Positions 24,001 through 34,472 of a stretch of DNA of 64,000 nucleotides are shown one piece after another. The DNA lies in assembly GCA_948567375.1 (NCBI GenBank), contig OX419759.1:11438744-11502743 (forward strand), written 5' to 3'. The first letter of the stretch is position 1. Every line of letters starts with the position of its first letter. This DNA is from Lunularia cruciata (lineage: Eukaryota > Streptophyta > Marchantiopsida > Lunulariales > Lunulariaceae). Below the pieces are notes generated by a model that was given only the letters and a program-made list of their open reading frames with translations, searched no databases and was not told the origin of the DNA. The position numbers were made by a program, and so were the translations under genes.

Positions 24001-27000
24001 TTCCATCTTACACATCGACTTTGCTTTTCCTGTTTGAGTAGACTCAGTCCCTTCCCGTGCAGCACTGATGTTTCTTGCTCCCCTCTTGTATTACTAACGA
24101 ACCTCTGCTTGACAATTTCTCATTGCTGTGTCCTGGATATTCTCTCTACTAATGAATGTTTGTGATTTTAGGGATCCATCAGGTATGTGTTGATTCCTTT
24201 CCTCCTCTTACTCATCTGGATTCATTTCTTTCTTGCCTGATGCTCATTATGGAGCTGAGACTCCTGCAGTTATTTATGTGCCTGCACTTCTCCTTGCTCT
24301 TCCTTTCCACACTTCCTTTTCTGTTCTTCTGTTTTTTCGACATTCCCACTACTTATGATCAGCACTTAAGGGGAGCAACCGAGTTTGCCTTGGCACCTCA
24401 TGAGCAGAAACTCGGTATGAGGGGTACTGACACTTGCTCAGCTACTTCGGCACTGCGCGAGGCACTGATGAAGTCGAATGTGTTTTCGTGGAGGTTTACT
24501 ATGGCTGCCTTCTGCTTCCCTTTGCTGTTTAGTGTCTCAGGACTCAAGCGTCCATAGTGCTTGTTATGGTATACTGTATATCCCGTCTCCTCTTTCGCGT
24601 CGCTCTCATTACCTTGTTACACTGCGACATGTCTCTGCAGCCACACCATCCATAAGCTCTCAGTGTTCACTCCTCCATTCCCCAGCTAATTCCCTCCCTC
24701 TTATTTTTCCTTCGCTCTTTGCCTGATTCATGGTTCGATCTCCTGCCTCTACACTGTTCCTACCCGACTCCAGCCCACGTTTTTAATTTTCATCGCTCAC
24801 ACACTGCTTACTGGTGGTCTATTACATCACGTTTTCTATTTCTCGCAGTCTATTGCATAGCTGTTATCGATTTCAAGTTGTTTACTAGTCCTTTAGATAT
24901 ATGTTGTTGTCAATTTGTCGCAATTATGGCTTTGCCTGATTCATAGTTCGAGCTCCCGCGTCTCCAGTGTTCCTACCCGACTCCAGCCCACGTTTTTAAT
25001 TTTCATTTTTCACGAACTGCTTACTGGTGGTCTATTACATAACGTTTTTCTATTTCTGTCGTTTGCATAGCTATTAGCGATTTCAAGTTGTTTACTAGTT
25101 CTTTAGATATATGTTATTTTCAACTTGTTTCAATTATGCCTTTGCTTCAGGTTACAATCGATGCATTCTACCTTATGGATTTATCACTATTCTAGCATTG
25201 TGCATCATTACATCTTGGTTTCCGATCATTTGCATTTCATGAGTTCTGGATAACCCGTTCTGGGAACGGCTTCTGTTCTTGTATACCAATATATGGTGGC
25301 TATGGTGCATCTTGGTTACCGATCATTTGCATTTCATGAGTTCTAGATAACCTGTTCCCAGAACAGCTTCTGCTCTCATATACCTCTATATATTTTATTT
25401 TTTTTTTATTTTTTTTTATTTTGATTATTTTGATTGTCCATGAGTTTTCGAGCAGAAACTCGGTACGAGGGTACTGACAATTGCTACGAGGGTACTGACA
25501 ATTGCTAAGCTACTTCGGCACTGCGTGAGGCACTGATGAAGTCGTAAGTGTTTTTGTGGGGTTTTACTATGGCTGCCGTCTGCTTCCCTTAGCTGTTTAG
25601 CGTCTCAGGACTCCAGCGCCCATAGTGCTGGTTGTGATATTCTTTATATCTTGTCCTCTCGTGCTTCGCTCTCATCACCCTTTTACACTTTTCGACCCAT
25701 TTTTACAACCACATCATCTGAGAACTCTTGTTTTGTTCCACTCCTACATTCCTCAACTATTTCCCTCCTTAGTCTTTTTCCTTTGCTCTTTGACTGCTTC
25801 CTGCTTCACCCTCTCATGTCTGCAGTGTTCCTACCCGACTCCAGCCTACGTTCTTCATCTTTGTTGATGCACTGCTTACTGGTGGGCTCTTACATCACGT
25901 TTCCTAGTCCTTGCTATCGTTTGCATAGATGCTCTCGATTTCATGTCCTTTATTAGTCCATCGGCCAGTGGTTATTCTCAATTTGTTGCAATTATGCTTT
26001 TGCTGCAGGTTACAGTCGATGCATTCTACCTCAGGGATTTCACACTACTCTAGCATTGTGATTCATGTAAATATTGCTTATCAATCATTTGCACTTCATG
26101 AGTTCTGGATAACCCGTTCCCAGAACGGCTTCTGTTCTCGTATACCAACATATATGATTGCTATGGTTTGTTTAGTGTCTCAGTACTCAAGCATCCACAG
26201 TACTTGTGGTGATATACTCTATCCATTCCTTTAACCGATCATTTGCATTTCATGAGTTCTGGATAGCCTGTTCCCAGAATGGCTTCTGCCCTCATATATG
26301 TACAGAACGGCTTCTTCTCTCATTTGCATTTCATGAGTTCTGGATAACTTGTTCCGAGAACAGCTTCTGTTCTCGTGTATATATATATGATCTTTTGCAC
26401 CTCATGAGTTCTGGATAACCCGTTCTGGGAACGGCATCTGTTCTCGTGTATATATATATATATAATAGAGTAATACGGAGCATAGTTACAATGTGGCATC
26501 ATCTCACACGTGTGACCGTCTCGCCTGGTTCCTTCACAGTTCCCAAGGCTCTCTCAGTACCCAAGGCCATCCTTCCCTCGGAAACACTCTCCTTCTCTTT
26601 TCCTTTCTGCTCATCTGGGTTCTAGTTCTTGCTTAGCTCATAGTGCGTTCCCTCCTTAGTCCACCTTTTCATGCCTGTCCGTTCTGCCTTGTTCTCTGCT
26701 CTCTGCTTTATTTTCTGCTCTCAGCTTCACACTCTTCTAACTAGCTCATTCCTTTGTTTTCTTACTACCTCCTCCTGGTTTCTTTGTGCTTCGCTCTCTT
26801 TTACTGCTCACCCTGATAGACTTTGTCCTTGCAGGTGTTTTTCGAGGGATGTCTCACATCACTCACATTCTCCTGCGTTTGATCTTTTTCTTCTTTCCCT
26901 CGTTCACAATTTCCTTCATGCCCACATTATGCATTCGTCCGATTTCTGCTCTTTTAAGACTTTAAGCTCCAGTTACTCATTTCTGTAGCCTTCCATTTCT

Positions 27001-28232
27001 GTAACCTTCCCCTGGCAGTTCGTTATTTCATTTAGTACTGCTGATAGATGGCTGTTTTACTGCTGATAGCGGCGCTGTTGGAAGTAACCGAGTTTGCCTT
27101 GGCACTCATGAGTTTTCGAGCAGAAACTCGGGACGAGGAGTACTGACAATTGTTCAGCTACTTCGGCACTGCGTGAGGCACTGATGAAGTCGTTGGTGTT
27201 ATCTTGGAGGTTTACTATGGCCGCCTTCTGCTTCCTTCAGTTGTTTAGCGTATCCGGACTCCAGTGTCCATAGCACTGGGAGTGATATACTTTATCCTGT
27301 CCTCTTGCGCTCCGCTATAGTCACACTCTTACATTTCTACCCGTTTCTGCAGCCATAATCGCGAAATGCCTGCTACATCCACACATTCCTGTACTATTTC
27401 ACTCCTTAGTCTTTTCCCTTCGCTCTCTGACTGCTTCCTGCCTCGATCTCTACTGTTTCCTGTGTTCCTCCCCCACTCCATCCCACGATCTTCATCTTCA
27501 TCTGCGCACTGTATCCTGGTGGGCTCTTATAGCAAGTTTTCTATTCTTCTCGCTTCATCCACACACTGCATCCTGGTGGGCTCTTACAGCACATAGCACG
27601 TTTCCTATGCCTCTCGCTTTTGGTTGCATTGCTGCTCTCTGACTTCATTATTTTTTATTGGTGAATTCTTACATCAAGCTCTCTAACCCACGCTCTCTGA
27701 CTGCTTCCTGCCTCGATCTCTACTGTTTCCTGTGTTCCTCCCCCACTCCATCCCACGATCTTCATCTTCATCTGCGCACTGTATCCTGGTGGGCTCTTAT
27801 AGCAAGTTTTCTATTCTTCTCGCTTCATCCACACACTGCATCCTGGTGGGCTCTTACAGCACATAGCACGTTTCCTATGCCTCTCGCTTTTGGTTGCATT
27901 GCTGCTCTCTGACTTCATTATTTTTTATTGGTGAATTCTTACATCAAGCTCTCTAACCCACGCTTGCGTTGGCCTTGCTGCTCTCGATTTCAATTTCGTT
28001 ATTGTCCATTAGCAGTACGGTGTTCTCAATTTCTTGCACTTATGCCTTTGTTACAGGTTACTTTTTTGCACCTATACTTTTGCTGCAGGTTATTTTCGAT
28101 GCATTTTACACTAAAGCTTTCATACTACACTAGCACTGTAATTCATGTAAATGTTGTTTCTCGAATATGTGCACTTGTGCACTTCATGAGTTCTGGATAA
28201 CCCGTTCCCAGAACGGCTTCTGCTCTCATTTA

Positions 28233-28271
<39 letters not shown>

Positions 28272-31200
28272 CTTTGCTGTTTAGCGTCTCAGGACTCAAG
28301 CGTCCATAGCGCTTGTTGCGATATACTTTATATCCTGTCCTTTTTCGCTTCGCACTCCTTACCCTGTTACACTTGGACAGGTTTCTGCAGCCACACCATC
28401 CTATAGCTCTCGCATTGTTCCACTCCTTCATTCCCCAGCTAATTCCCTCCCTATTATTTTTCCTTCGCTCTTTGCCTGATTCATGGGACCTCTTGTGTAT
28501 ACAGTGTTCCTATCCGACTCCAGCCCACGTTTTTAATTTTCAATGCTCACGCACTGCTTATGGGTGGTCTATTACATCACGTTTTCTATTTCTCACAGTC
28601 GTTTGCATAGCTGTTATCGATTTCAAGTTGTTTACTAGTCCTTTAGATATATTTGTTGTCAATTTGTTGCAATTATGCCTTTGCTTCAAGTTACATTCGA
28701 TGCATTCTACCTTATGGATTTCACACTACTCTAGCATTGTGATTCATGTACATATTGCTTATCAATCATTTGTTCTTCATGAGTTCTGGATAACCCGTTC
28801 TTGGAACAGCTTCTGTTCTCATATATATATATGAATAATTGCTATTGCTATAAATTACCCTCTTCACCTGATCCAGAAAAAATTTAGATCGTCCACACGA
28901 AAAGAAAACAATATCCATGGTTATCATGGGCTTAGTATCTAAAGAGATTTGAGAACATCTGTTCTTTCTGTCAGGCGGGGAGCTCATTTTCGAGCCCACC
29001 AGTAGTTTTTCCCTTAGACCCGAATACCATCTTGAGTTCTGAGGTGCTATATGTATACTGAATACCATTATTTGAGTATTTCTGCCATGTGGACTTTGAT
29101 CCTATGCTTATGGACACGTGGCTTCTGCTTATGGACACGTTGCACACTTGGTCCTTCACTTCATACAAGGCTGAATTTGCCTCATGCTTTGCCTTTTCAG
29201 AAGATGCCCTATTAATTTTGTTCAGTGCTCTTATTTGCTTCTCTGTTTGCCTTTGTTTCTCCTGCTTGACTTGCCTAGTACCTTCCTGTGTAGCGCCAAG
29301 GTTTCTTGCTCCCCACTTGTTCTTTCCCGTGCAGCGCCGAGTTTTCTTGCAATGATGTTTCTTGTTTATCACTATTTCTGAGTGGTACTTTAGGGGAGCA
29401 ATAGAGTTTGCCTTGGCACTCATGAGTTATTGAGCAGAAACTCAGTACGAAAACTCGGCGCTGCACGAGTTTTCTTGCAATGATGTTTCTTGTTTATCAC
29501 TATTTCTGAGTGGCACTTTAGGGGAGCAATCGAGTTTGCCTTCGCACTCATGAGTTATTGAGCAGAAACTCAGTACGAGGGGTACTGACAATTGCTTAGC
29601 TACATCAGCACTGCATGAGGCACTGATGAAGTCGCAGGTGTTTCCGTGGAGGTTTACTATGGCCACTTTATGTTTCCCTTAGCTGTTTAGCATCTCAGGA
29701 CTCCAGCGTCCATAGCGCTGGTTACGATATTATTTATATCCTGTCCTCTTACACTGCGCCCTCGGTACCCATTTACACTTTGTCCCATTTCTGCAGCCAA
29801 ATCATCTGAGAACTCTTGTTTTGTTCCACTCCATTCCCCAACTAATTCTCTCCATAGTATTCTCCCTTTGCTCTTTGACTGCTTCCTGCTACGCCCTCTC
29901 GTGTCTACAGTGTTCTTATCTGACTCCAGCCCACGTTCTTCATCTTTGTTCACGCACTGCTTACTGGCAGGCTCTTACATCACGTTTCCTATTCCTCGCT
30001 ATTGTCTGCATAGATGCTCTCAATTTCATGTTCTTTACTAGTCCGTTGGCCATCGGTTATTCTCAATTTGTTTCAATTATGCTTTTGCTGCAGGTTACAT
30101 TCGATCCATTCTACCATAGGGTTTTAACATTACTCTAGCATTGTGATTCATGTACATATTGCTTATCGATCATTTGCACTTCATGAGTTCTGGATAGCCC
30201 GTTCTGGGCTTCTGTTCTCGTATACCAATATATGATTACTATGGCCGCCTTCTGCTTTCCTCAGTTTGTTTAGTGTCTCAGGACTCAAGCGTCCATAGCG
30301 CATGTGGTGATATACTCTATCCAGTCCTTTGGCGCTTCGCTCCTTCTCAGCCTAGAGACCATCCACTCTCTTCCCCTTCGCTCCAACTCACATTTGTTGT
30401 TTTGCTTCATGGTTCCCTTACATGTGTTCTGCAGTCTGTCAATTTCAGTTCTCTTCAATATGGTTTAGTTTTGACTTGTGGGTCTTCAATTACAGCTTTT
30501 GTTTATTTCACCACTTGCTTCACTTAGCGCTGTTGTATATCTGTTCTCTATTGTTGATCAGGATATAGTGACATTTCGTTTGTGCTTAACCTCGCATTTA
30601 ATCTGTTAGATTCTTTACCTTATTTAGGGTTTCATTGCTCATCTCGATTTACACACATCATGTTTACACTTCATATACACATCATTTGCACGTAAAGAGT
30701 TCTGGATCCCCCGTTCGAAGAACGGCTTCTGCTCTCATGGCTGAATATATATATGGCCAGACAGGTTTCTGCAGCCACACCATCCTATAGCTCTCGCATT
30801 GTTCCACTCCTCCATTCCCCAGCTAATTCCCTCCCTATTAATTTTTCTTTTGCACTTTGCCTGATTCATGGGACCTCTGGTGTATACAGTGTTCCTACCT
30901 GACTCCAGCTCACTTTTTTTTCTTTTTTTTTTCGTTCACGCACTGCTTACTGGCAGTCTTTTACATAGCGTTACCTATTTCTTGCAGTCGTTTGCATAGA
31001 GTTCTCGATTTCATGGTGGTTTACTAGTCTGTTAGCCATATGTTATTCTCAATATGTTTCACTTATGCCTTTGCTTCAAGTTACATTCGATGCATTCTAC
31101 ATTATGGATTTCTCACTATTCTAGCATTGTGAAGCATGTACATCTTGCTTACCGATCATTTACAATTCATGAGTTCTGGATAACCCGTTCCCAGAACGGT

Positions 31201-32797
31201 TTCTGCTCTCATATACCAATATATATGGCCATCTGTTATGCTCAATTTGTTTCAATTATGCCTTTGCTGCAGTTTACATTTGATGCATTCTACCTTAGGG
31301 ATTTAACACTACACTAGCATTGTGATTCATGTACATATTGCTTATCGATCATTTGCACCTCATGAGTTCTGGATAACCCGTTCCCAGAACGGTTTCTGCT
31401 CTCATATACCAATATATATGATTGCTTCAAGGTGCCCTTCCCTCCCTGGGTACAGCGGATTAACTCCTATCCTTCATTATTTTTCCGATGATTTTGTAAC
31501 TGTTTGTATCTACCACAAATTCTACTGTTCAAGATTAGGTAGTTCAAGATGATACCCGCAAGTGCTAGAAACTCATGCAATGGTAGTGCTCTAGTAGAAC
31601 CCTACTACGAGAGCTAATGGAGTCGATAGATCTGCTGTAGATTCTGTGGTGTTGCTCAAACACGCGTTTCTAAAGTACAATGTATCATCTCCCTGGTTAT
31701 GTACTTACGCAACGGAAGAATCGTTGTCCCCTCTTGGTAACCGATAGGTGCAATTGATGAGGGCATAGCATTGACAGCCACATAAACAGCTCTCGACTTG
31801 AACACTTACGTATGGAGAGGGATGCACTAGGAATACCACATTTGAAGCTTCTCATACCTCTTGCGCAGTAGAGGTGAAAGTACTTTAGTGCACTATGGTA
31901 CGCAATTTGTTCTGATACCGTGGGTGAATGTGAGTGTGCGCAGGTATGTAGCTCCGGAGTATGCGATGACAGGTCATCTTCTGGTCAAGAGCGATGTGTA
32001 TAGCTATGGAGTTGTCTTGCTTGAGCTGCTGTCTGGACGAAAACCTGTAGATATGACGCAGCCTTCTGGACAGGAGAATCTTGTAACATGGGTAAGTTAT
32101 AATATCAACTCAAGTGATATTCGAGTTCTTTTGAGCAGAAAACTGTTCATGAATTTGTGGAACCTCTGTAGTCGAAATCCTTCATAGACGAATGTGTAGT
32201 AAATTTCCCCAACCTTTGGTATCAATGTATCGTATGCCCCCCTAGCGGTCATGATCAACTGGTGGTTATATCGAACCGTAGTTCAGTATTCTAAAAATGC
32301 ATAAGTTTCCTCGTCAAATGAAAGTCCCTGTTGTAATACTGCATCAACAGAGTAACCCTTTATGATGTGTGTCGCAGGCTCGTCCGCTCTTGAAGGACAA
32401 GGATAGGCTTTCAGAACTCGCAGATCCGAGATTATATGGGAGGTACCCGAGAGAGGATTTTGCACAGGTTGCTGCCATTGCTGCTGCCTGTGTAGCTCCA
32501 GAGGCCAGCCAAAGGCCAACTATGGGTGAAGTTGTACAATCTCTGAAATTGGTACAACGATCGATGAACGAGCTGGAGAGAGAGGGTGGTCTTGTTGAAA
32601 CACCCACATCCGCAAGTATTTCTAACAGGTCTTTCACAGTTAGCTGGCAGAATACTCGGCCTACGTCAACAACATTCGAATCTGACGGGTCGTCATCAAT
32701 TTTTTCATCCGGTCCCATTTCAGGCCTAGTTGGACTGGATGGTGACAATCTCTCACGAACTACGGTCATTTCTGAAGATTTGCAGGAAGGCAGGTAG
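17936..32797 (+). CDS. ALE2-like (At4g02010-type) receptor protein kinase, 8 coding exons
   Basis: Single-pass membrane kinase of about 670 residues, joined from exons 17936-18041, 20034-20144, 20962-21357, 21787-21999, 22181-22555, 22872-23115, 31944-32091 and 32378-32797; frame is kept at every GT-AG junction. Order: signal peptide (about 1-25), Pro/Ala/Ser-rich stalk (37-72), Cys-containing ectodomain with CSCVYP (73-204), Gly-rich stalk, membrane helix (about 236-257), basic juxtamembrane part, kinase. Kinase motifs: Gly loop GEGGFG 319-324, Lys340, HRD 438-440, Asn445, DFG 458-460, APE 485-487. It is an RD kinase and should be active. Ectodomain and kinase resemble Arabidopsis ALE2/At4g02010 proteins, which act in surface and epidermal signalling; the ligand is unknown. 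The odd part is intron 6 (8.8 kb), inside the activation segment. Confidence 0.92.
18042..20033 (+). other. kinase intron 1, 1992 bp
   Basis: GT donor at 18042, CAG acceptor ending at 20033. Contains no recognised gene or transposon domain. The acceptor was chosen over a nearby TGTACAG (20045-20051) because only it keeps the frame with exon 1. Confidence 0.7.
20034..20144 (+). CDS. kinase exon 2: proline/alanine-rich stalk
   Basis: Encodes 37 residues rich in Ala, Pro and Ser (for example [20 protein letters not shown]), as in the extracellular stalk of PERK/ALE2 kinases. Both ends phase 1 (…CTACAG|GTATGA). Confidence 0.75.
20145..20961 (+). other. kinase intron 2 with diverged internal duplication
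   Basis: 817 bp. Segments 20401-20530 and 20582-20710 are diverged copies sharing TTCTTCTCTC, CTTGTACTGGTAAG-like and CAAATCCTCTTTACCCTTG words. The first copy has acceptor and donor signals around a 12-base ACGCTTGTACTG that would keep frame (phase 1), so a micro-exon is conceivable but unsupported. Confidence 0.55.
20962..21357 (+). CDS. kinase exon 3: cysteine-containing ectodomain
   Basis: Encodes 132 residues: [10 protein letters not shown], then [14 protein letters not shown], then a region with several N-linked glycosylation sites (NAS, NLT, NYT) and ending before GPPC-like sequence at the donor CCCCCAT|GTAAGT. The CxCVYPI signature and the LNISMDI/LNLTVDI-like block are shared with plant ALE2-type receptors. 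Confidence 0.9.
21358..21786 (+). other. kinase intron 3 with strong inverted repeats
   Basis: 429 bp. Holds a perfect 16-bp inverted repeat (21565-21580 with 21611-21626, 30-base loop), a small perfect hairpin near 21484-21502 (TAAGATG/CATCTTA), and a second pair ACTGGCTT/AAGCCAGT around 21638-21670. The CTGGCTT and AAGCCAG words occur twice each, so alternative pairings exist. Confidence 0.7.
21787..21999 (+). CDS. kinase exon 4: glycine stalk and membrane helix
   Basis: After a Gly/Pro/Ser stalk ([18 protein letters not shown]) comes one hydrophobic helix, [20 protein letters not shown], followed by WKFL and a basic segment: a type I membrane anchor. Ends AGCAAGA|GTAAGT, phase 1. Confidence 0.9.
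22181..22555 (+). CDS. kinase exon 5: juxtamembrane and N-lobe
   Basis: Contains [16 protein letters not shown], the usual start of RLK kinase domains, the Gly loop [12 protein letters not shown], the catalytic Lys in [10 protein letters not shown], and the hinge [18 protein letters not shown]. Ends CTTCACG|GTGAGT, phase 1. Confidence 0.95.
22872..23115 (+). CDS. kinase exon 6: catalytic loop and DFG
   Basis: Carries [13 protein letters not shown] (catalytic loop) and [13 protein letters not shown] (metal-binding loop) and stops in the activation segment at VMGTFG. Donor GG|GTAAGAG at 23116. The codon split (GG + G) is completed only at 31944. Confidence 0.95.
26449..26464. repeat. (TA)n microsatellite
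   Basis: Short TA run after a family 2 hairpin in the kinase intron. Confidence 0.9.
27421..27960 (+). repeat. perfect 270-bp tandem duplication in kinase intron 6
   Basis: 27421-27690 and 27691-27960 read as identical in my comparison, in an area where other repeat copies differ at many sites. It must be recent, or an assembly duplication. Confidence 0.92.
28237..28266. repeat. (TA)n microsatellite
   Basis: About 15 TA units between a family 2 hairpin and the next repeat module. Confidence 0.95.
29339..29594 (+). repeat. 128-bp near-identical tandem duplication
   Basis: 29339-29466 and 29467-29594 differ at a few bases and at the end of the unit. Each holds a GAGTTTGCCT...CAGAAACTCAG inverted word. 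Part of the intron array. Confidence 0.85.
31944..32091 (+). CDS. kinase exon 7: APE motif and C-lobe
   Basis: Continues the activation segment with [20 protein letters not shown] and [17 protein letters not shown], ending at ENLVTW|GTAAGT, phase 0. The reading frame follows exon 6 exactly despite 8.8 kb between them. Confidence 0.95.
32378..32797 (+). CDS. kinase exon 8: end of kinase and serine-rich tail
   Basis: Acceptor GTCGCAG at 32377. Encodes the last kinase helices ([35 protein letters not shown]) and a Ser/Thr-rich tail of about 70 residues, stop TAG at 32795-32797. The tail offers possible phosphorylation sites; this is inference. Confidence 0.93.
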   Translation, partial: ARPLLKDKDRLSELADPRLYGRYPREDFAQVAAIAAACVAPEASQRPTMGEVVQSLKLVQRSMNELEREGGLVETPTSASISNRSFTVSWQNTRPTSTTFESDGSSSIFSSGPISGLVGLDGDNLSRTTVISEDLQEGR

Positions 32798-34472
32798 AGC
32801 TTCTGGAGCGGTCCATAGCTGAAGTTCATACAGCAACATGCAGGACTGAGATGGCCTTTCACAGGTTCGACAGATTGCCTTGAAGGACCAAGTGCAGACA
32901 GCTTCATATCACAGTGGCCGTCCAAGGAGTGAAAAGGAAGCATCACCTCAGGAAATTCCTCGCAACAGTGATCTCACAGTGAAAGGCCGTTTCGGCCACA
33001 AAGATACCGTGATGAATATCCTCATTGGTGAATGACTTTCGAAGAGGTGATAATCACACCCCCTGGTCTGGAAAATTGAACTCATCTGATATGCGTCAGG
33101 TTCAACTCTGAGCATCAGCATCGGTTATCTGCCCTGAGGAAGTATGTGTAGGCTCCTAAGCTTCGTGGACCACCTTTTGGAGGGAGACCATTTAGAAGAA
33201 ATTCTGTGGAAGGTACAGAAAAGCTTCTCCTTGTTCCGACCCTTGGGTTTTCTGGGCCAATCTATCAGGTCTGTGTCAGTCGATGGGAGCCATGAACAGT
33301 CTTTCTTAAGATAAGATGTAGCATGTGCGCAGCTGGTCAACAGAACTGGTTAACCTCAATTTAGTCTAGTCGTTTGTCTTGTATCTGCTTCAAATTTTGG
33401 TTCCCCTAAACTGGTTGGCTAAGCTGGACGCTGACCGGCATGAATCTTCCACAATTGGGATTCTCTGTCGACATTTCGACTCCTGTAGCGAAAGCTTAGC
33501 GCATAGCGTAGGATTCTGCCCCCTCAAGCAAATGTAGTTTAATTTGAAGATAGCCAGAAAAGCTTTGATGAAGTGAAGGTTGAAAATTGTTTACTCAGAA
33601 GTGGCTGATTTGATGATAGGCAAGAACTTGTCTTGTCTGGTCTGATGATGCTATGCAATGCATAGTATGAGTACGATTCCTAGGTAAAGACTGGGTAATG
33701 TGGGGAGATCCTCTATGGGGGAAAACCTTGACTGACTTGTCTTTGCGCAGTGCCACGCCACCTTCACTCTCACTGAAGGATCGATGAAATATATTTTATA
33801 TATATTTTACATAAAGTACACGATATCCTGTACCTACGACCATAATTGAACTTGCCAGTGACAATTTTCCGTCTCATATCTGTCGTGTGTCTGAATTGTG
33901 TCCTTTCTACTGTGTTTTTCTTATAAGTACCTTGCCATTTTATGCTTGAATTGTCGAGTTGCTCCAAACAAAAAGTAGACGTACATCTGCTCTCGTCAAC
34001 CTCTTGGAGCCAGGTTCTTTGACAGCCCTGATCAGAAGTGCGAGTGAGGATGTCTGAAATGTAGGGGGCTGGAACGCGAAAGGAAACTTGACTGGTGGTT
34101 AAAGTGTAGGATGGAAAGTTCGAGCAAAAGTGGTCACACAATCTGAAGTACTCACCTGGGCCAGTTGCTACACGAGCCCAAATCAGGGTACGATGTGATT
34201 TTGTTCCTTGTGGCTGCTCGGATGATCGACCAAATGATAACCTCAGCACGTTGGTAAACCAAAACGAGAGTCTACCTTATCCATCACCCAGTGGACAGGT
34301 TTAGATGTCTAAGAGTTCTTATTCGATAGAGGATCTCATGTTCTTACCAAACGTTTAAGCGTGCACTTTTACACGCAAATCTACAGCAAGGAGAGAAGAA
34401 TTGACGAGATCTGGGATCTGTGTGTAGAGGTGTAACGGGTGGTTCTTACGGTCATCTATCTTCATCTTTCTT
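32798..34472 (+). other. 3' region of the kinase gene and spacer
   Basis: No further coding exon recognised. Probably the 3' UTR at first; I see no canonical AATAAA close by, though an AT-rich block lies at 33785-33815. A 159-codon minus frame (33770-34249) has no known motif and I do not call it a gene. Confidence 0.4.

Larger units (their letters stand above)
23313..30304 (+). other. hairpin family 1 (6-bp stem, 7-base loop), 8 copies with covariation
   Basis: Copies lie at 23313-23331, 24545-24563, 25613-25631, 26188-26206, 27261-27279, 28297-28315, 29703-29721 and 30286-30304. Stems are CAAGCG/CGCTTG, CCAGCG/CGCTGG or CCAGTG/CACTGG, all with loop near TCCATAG. Two copies have G-T in place of G-C at the loop-closing pair, and two have one mismatch. 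The paired changes keep the stem. Confidence 0.75.
23812..31392 (+). other. hairpin family 2 (6-bp stem, 3-base loop), 12 paired copies
   Basis: After GAGTTCTGGATAACC a stem CCGTTC-CCA-GAACGG or its variants occurs at 23812, 25255, 25352, 26114, 26268, 26349, 26420, 28202, 28795, 30711, 31185 and 31378. The second pair is C-G in most and T-A in the copy at 25352 (CTGTTC/GAACAG); 26268 and 26349 keep pairing through G-T. A thirteenth copy near 30200 lost one arm. The upstream GTTCTGG can also pair with CCAGAAC, giving a competing stem. Confidence 0.75.
23281..31430 (+). repeat. local repeat array in intron, mosaic of modules of about 0.6-1.4 kb
   Basis: A recurrent order of blocks is seen up to eight times. 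A CGAGTTT...AAACTC-type block leads to a GAGGCACTGATGAAGTCG block, then GTTTAGCGTCTCAGGACTC with a hairpin. Next come a TTCCACTCCTCCATTCCCCAG block, a GTGTTCCTACCCGACTCC block, a TGCATAG...GATTTCA block, a GATGCATTCTACC block, and finally GAGTTCTGGATAACCC with a second hairpin and TATA runs. Copies begin near 23290, 24520, 25590, 26165, 27230, 28265, 29670 and 30260; a ninth partial copy fills 30760-31420. Copies are partial or rearranged. The family is unknown to me. Confidence 0.8.
23116..31943 (+). other. kinase intron 6, 8828 bp, filled by local repeat family
   Basis: The flanking exons encode contiguous activation-segment residues (GTFG|YVAPEY), so the whole span must be spliced out. From about 23280 to 31430 it is built of repeated pyrimidine-rich modules (shared blocks described under the hairpin and repeat entries), plus (TA)n runs. 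No transposon protein domain, LTR or terminal inverted repeat is seen. 31431-31943 is unique sequence leading to the acceptor GTGCGCAG. Confidence 0.88.

Noticed and set aside
25490-25560. CTGATGA words in GAGGCACTGATGAAGTCG, like a hammerhead ribozyme core or a snoRNA C box
   Set aside because: No stem II plus GAAA follows at the right distance, no matching cleavage site was found, and no D box with terminal stem flanks it. The word simply belongs to the repeat module.
23812-31392. Regular short repeats with hairpins, like a CRISPR array
   Set aside because: Copies are hundreds of bases apart with related, not unique, sequence between them, and the context is a plant intron.
33770-34249. 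159-codon minus-strand frame
   Set aside because: Lies behind the kinase gene, no motif recognised, and ends in AT-rich sequence; likely chance.
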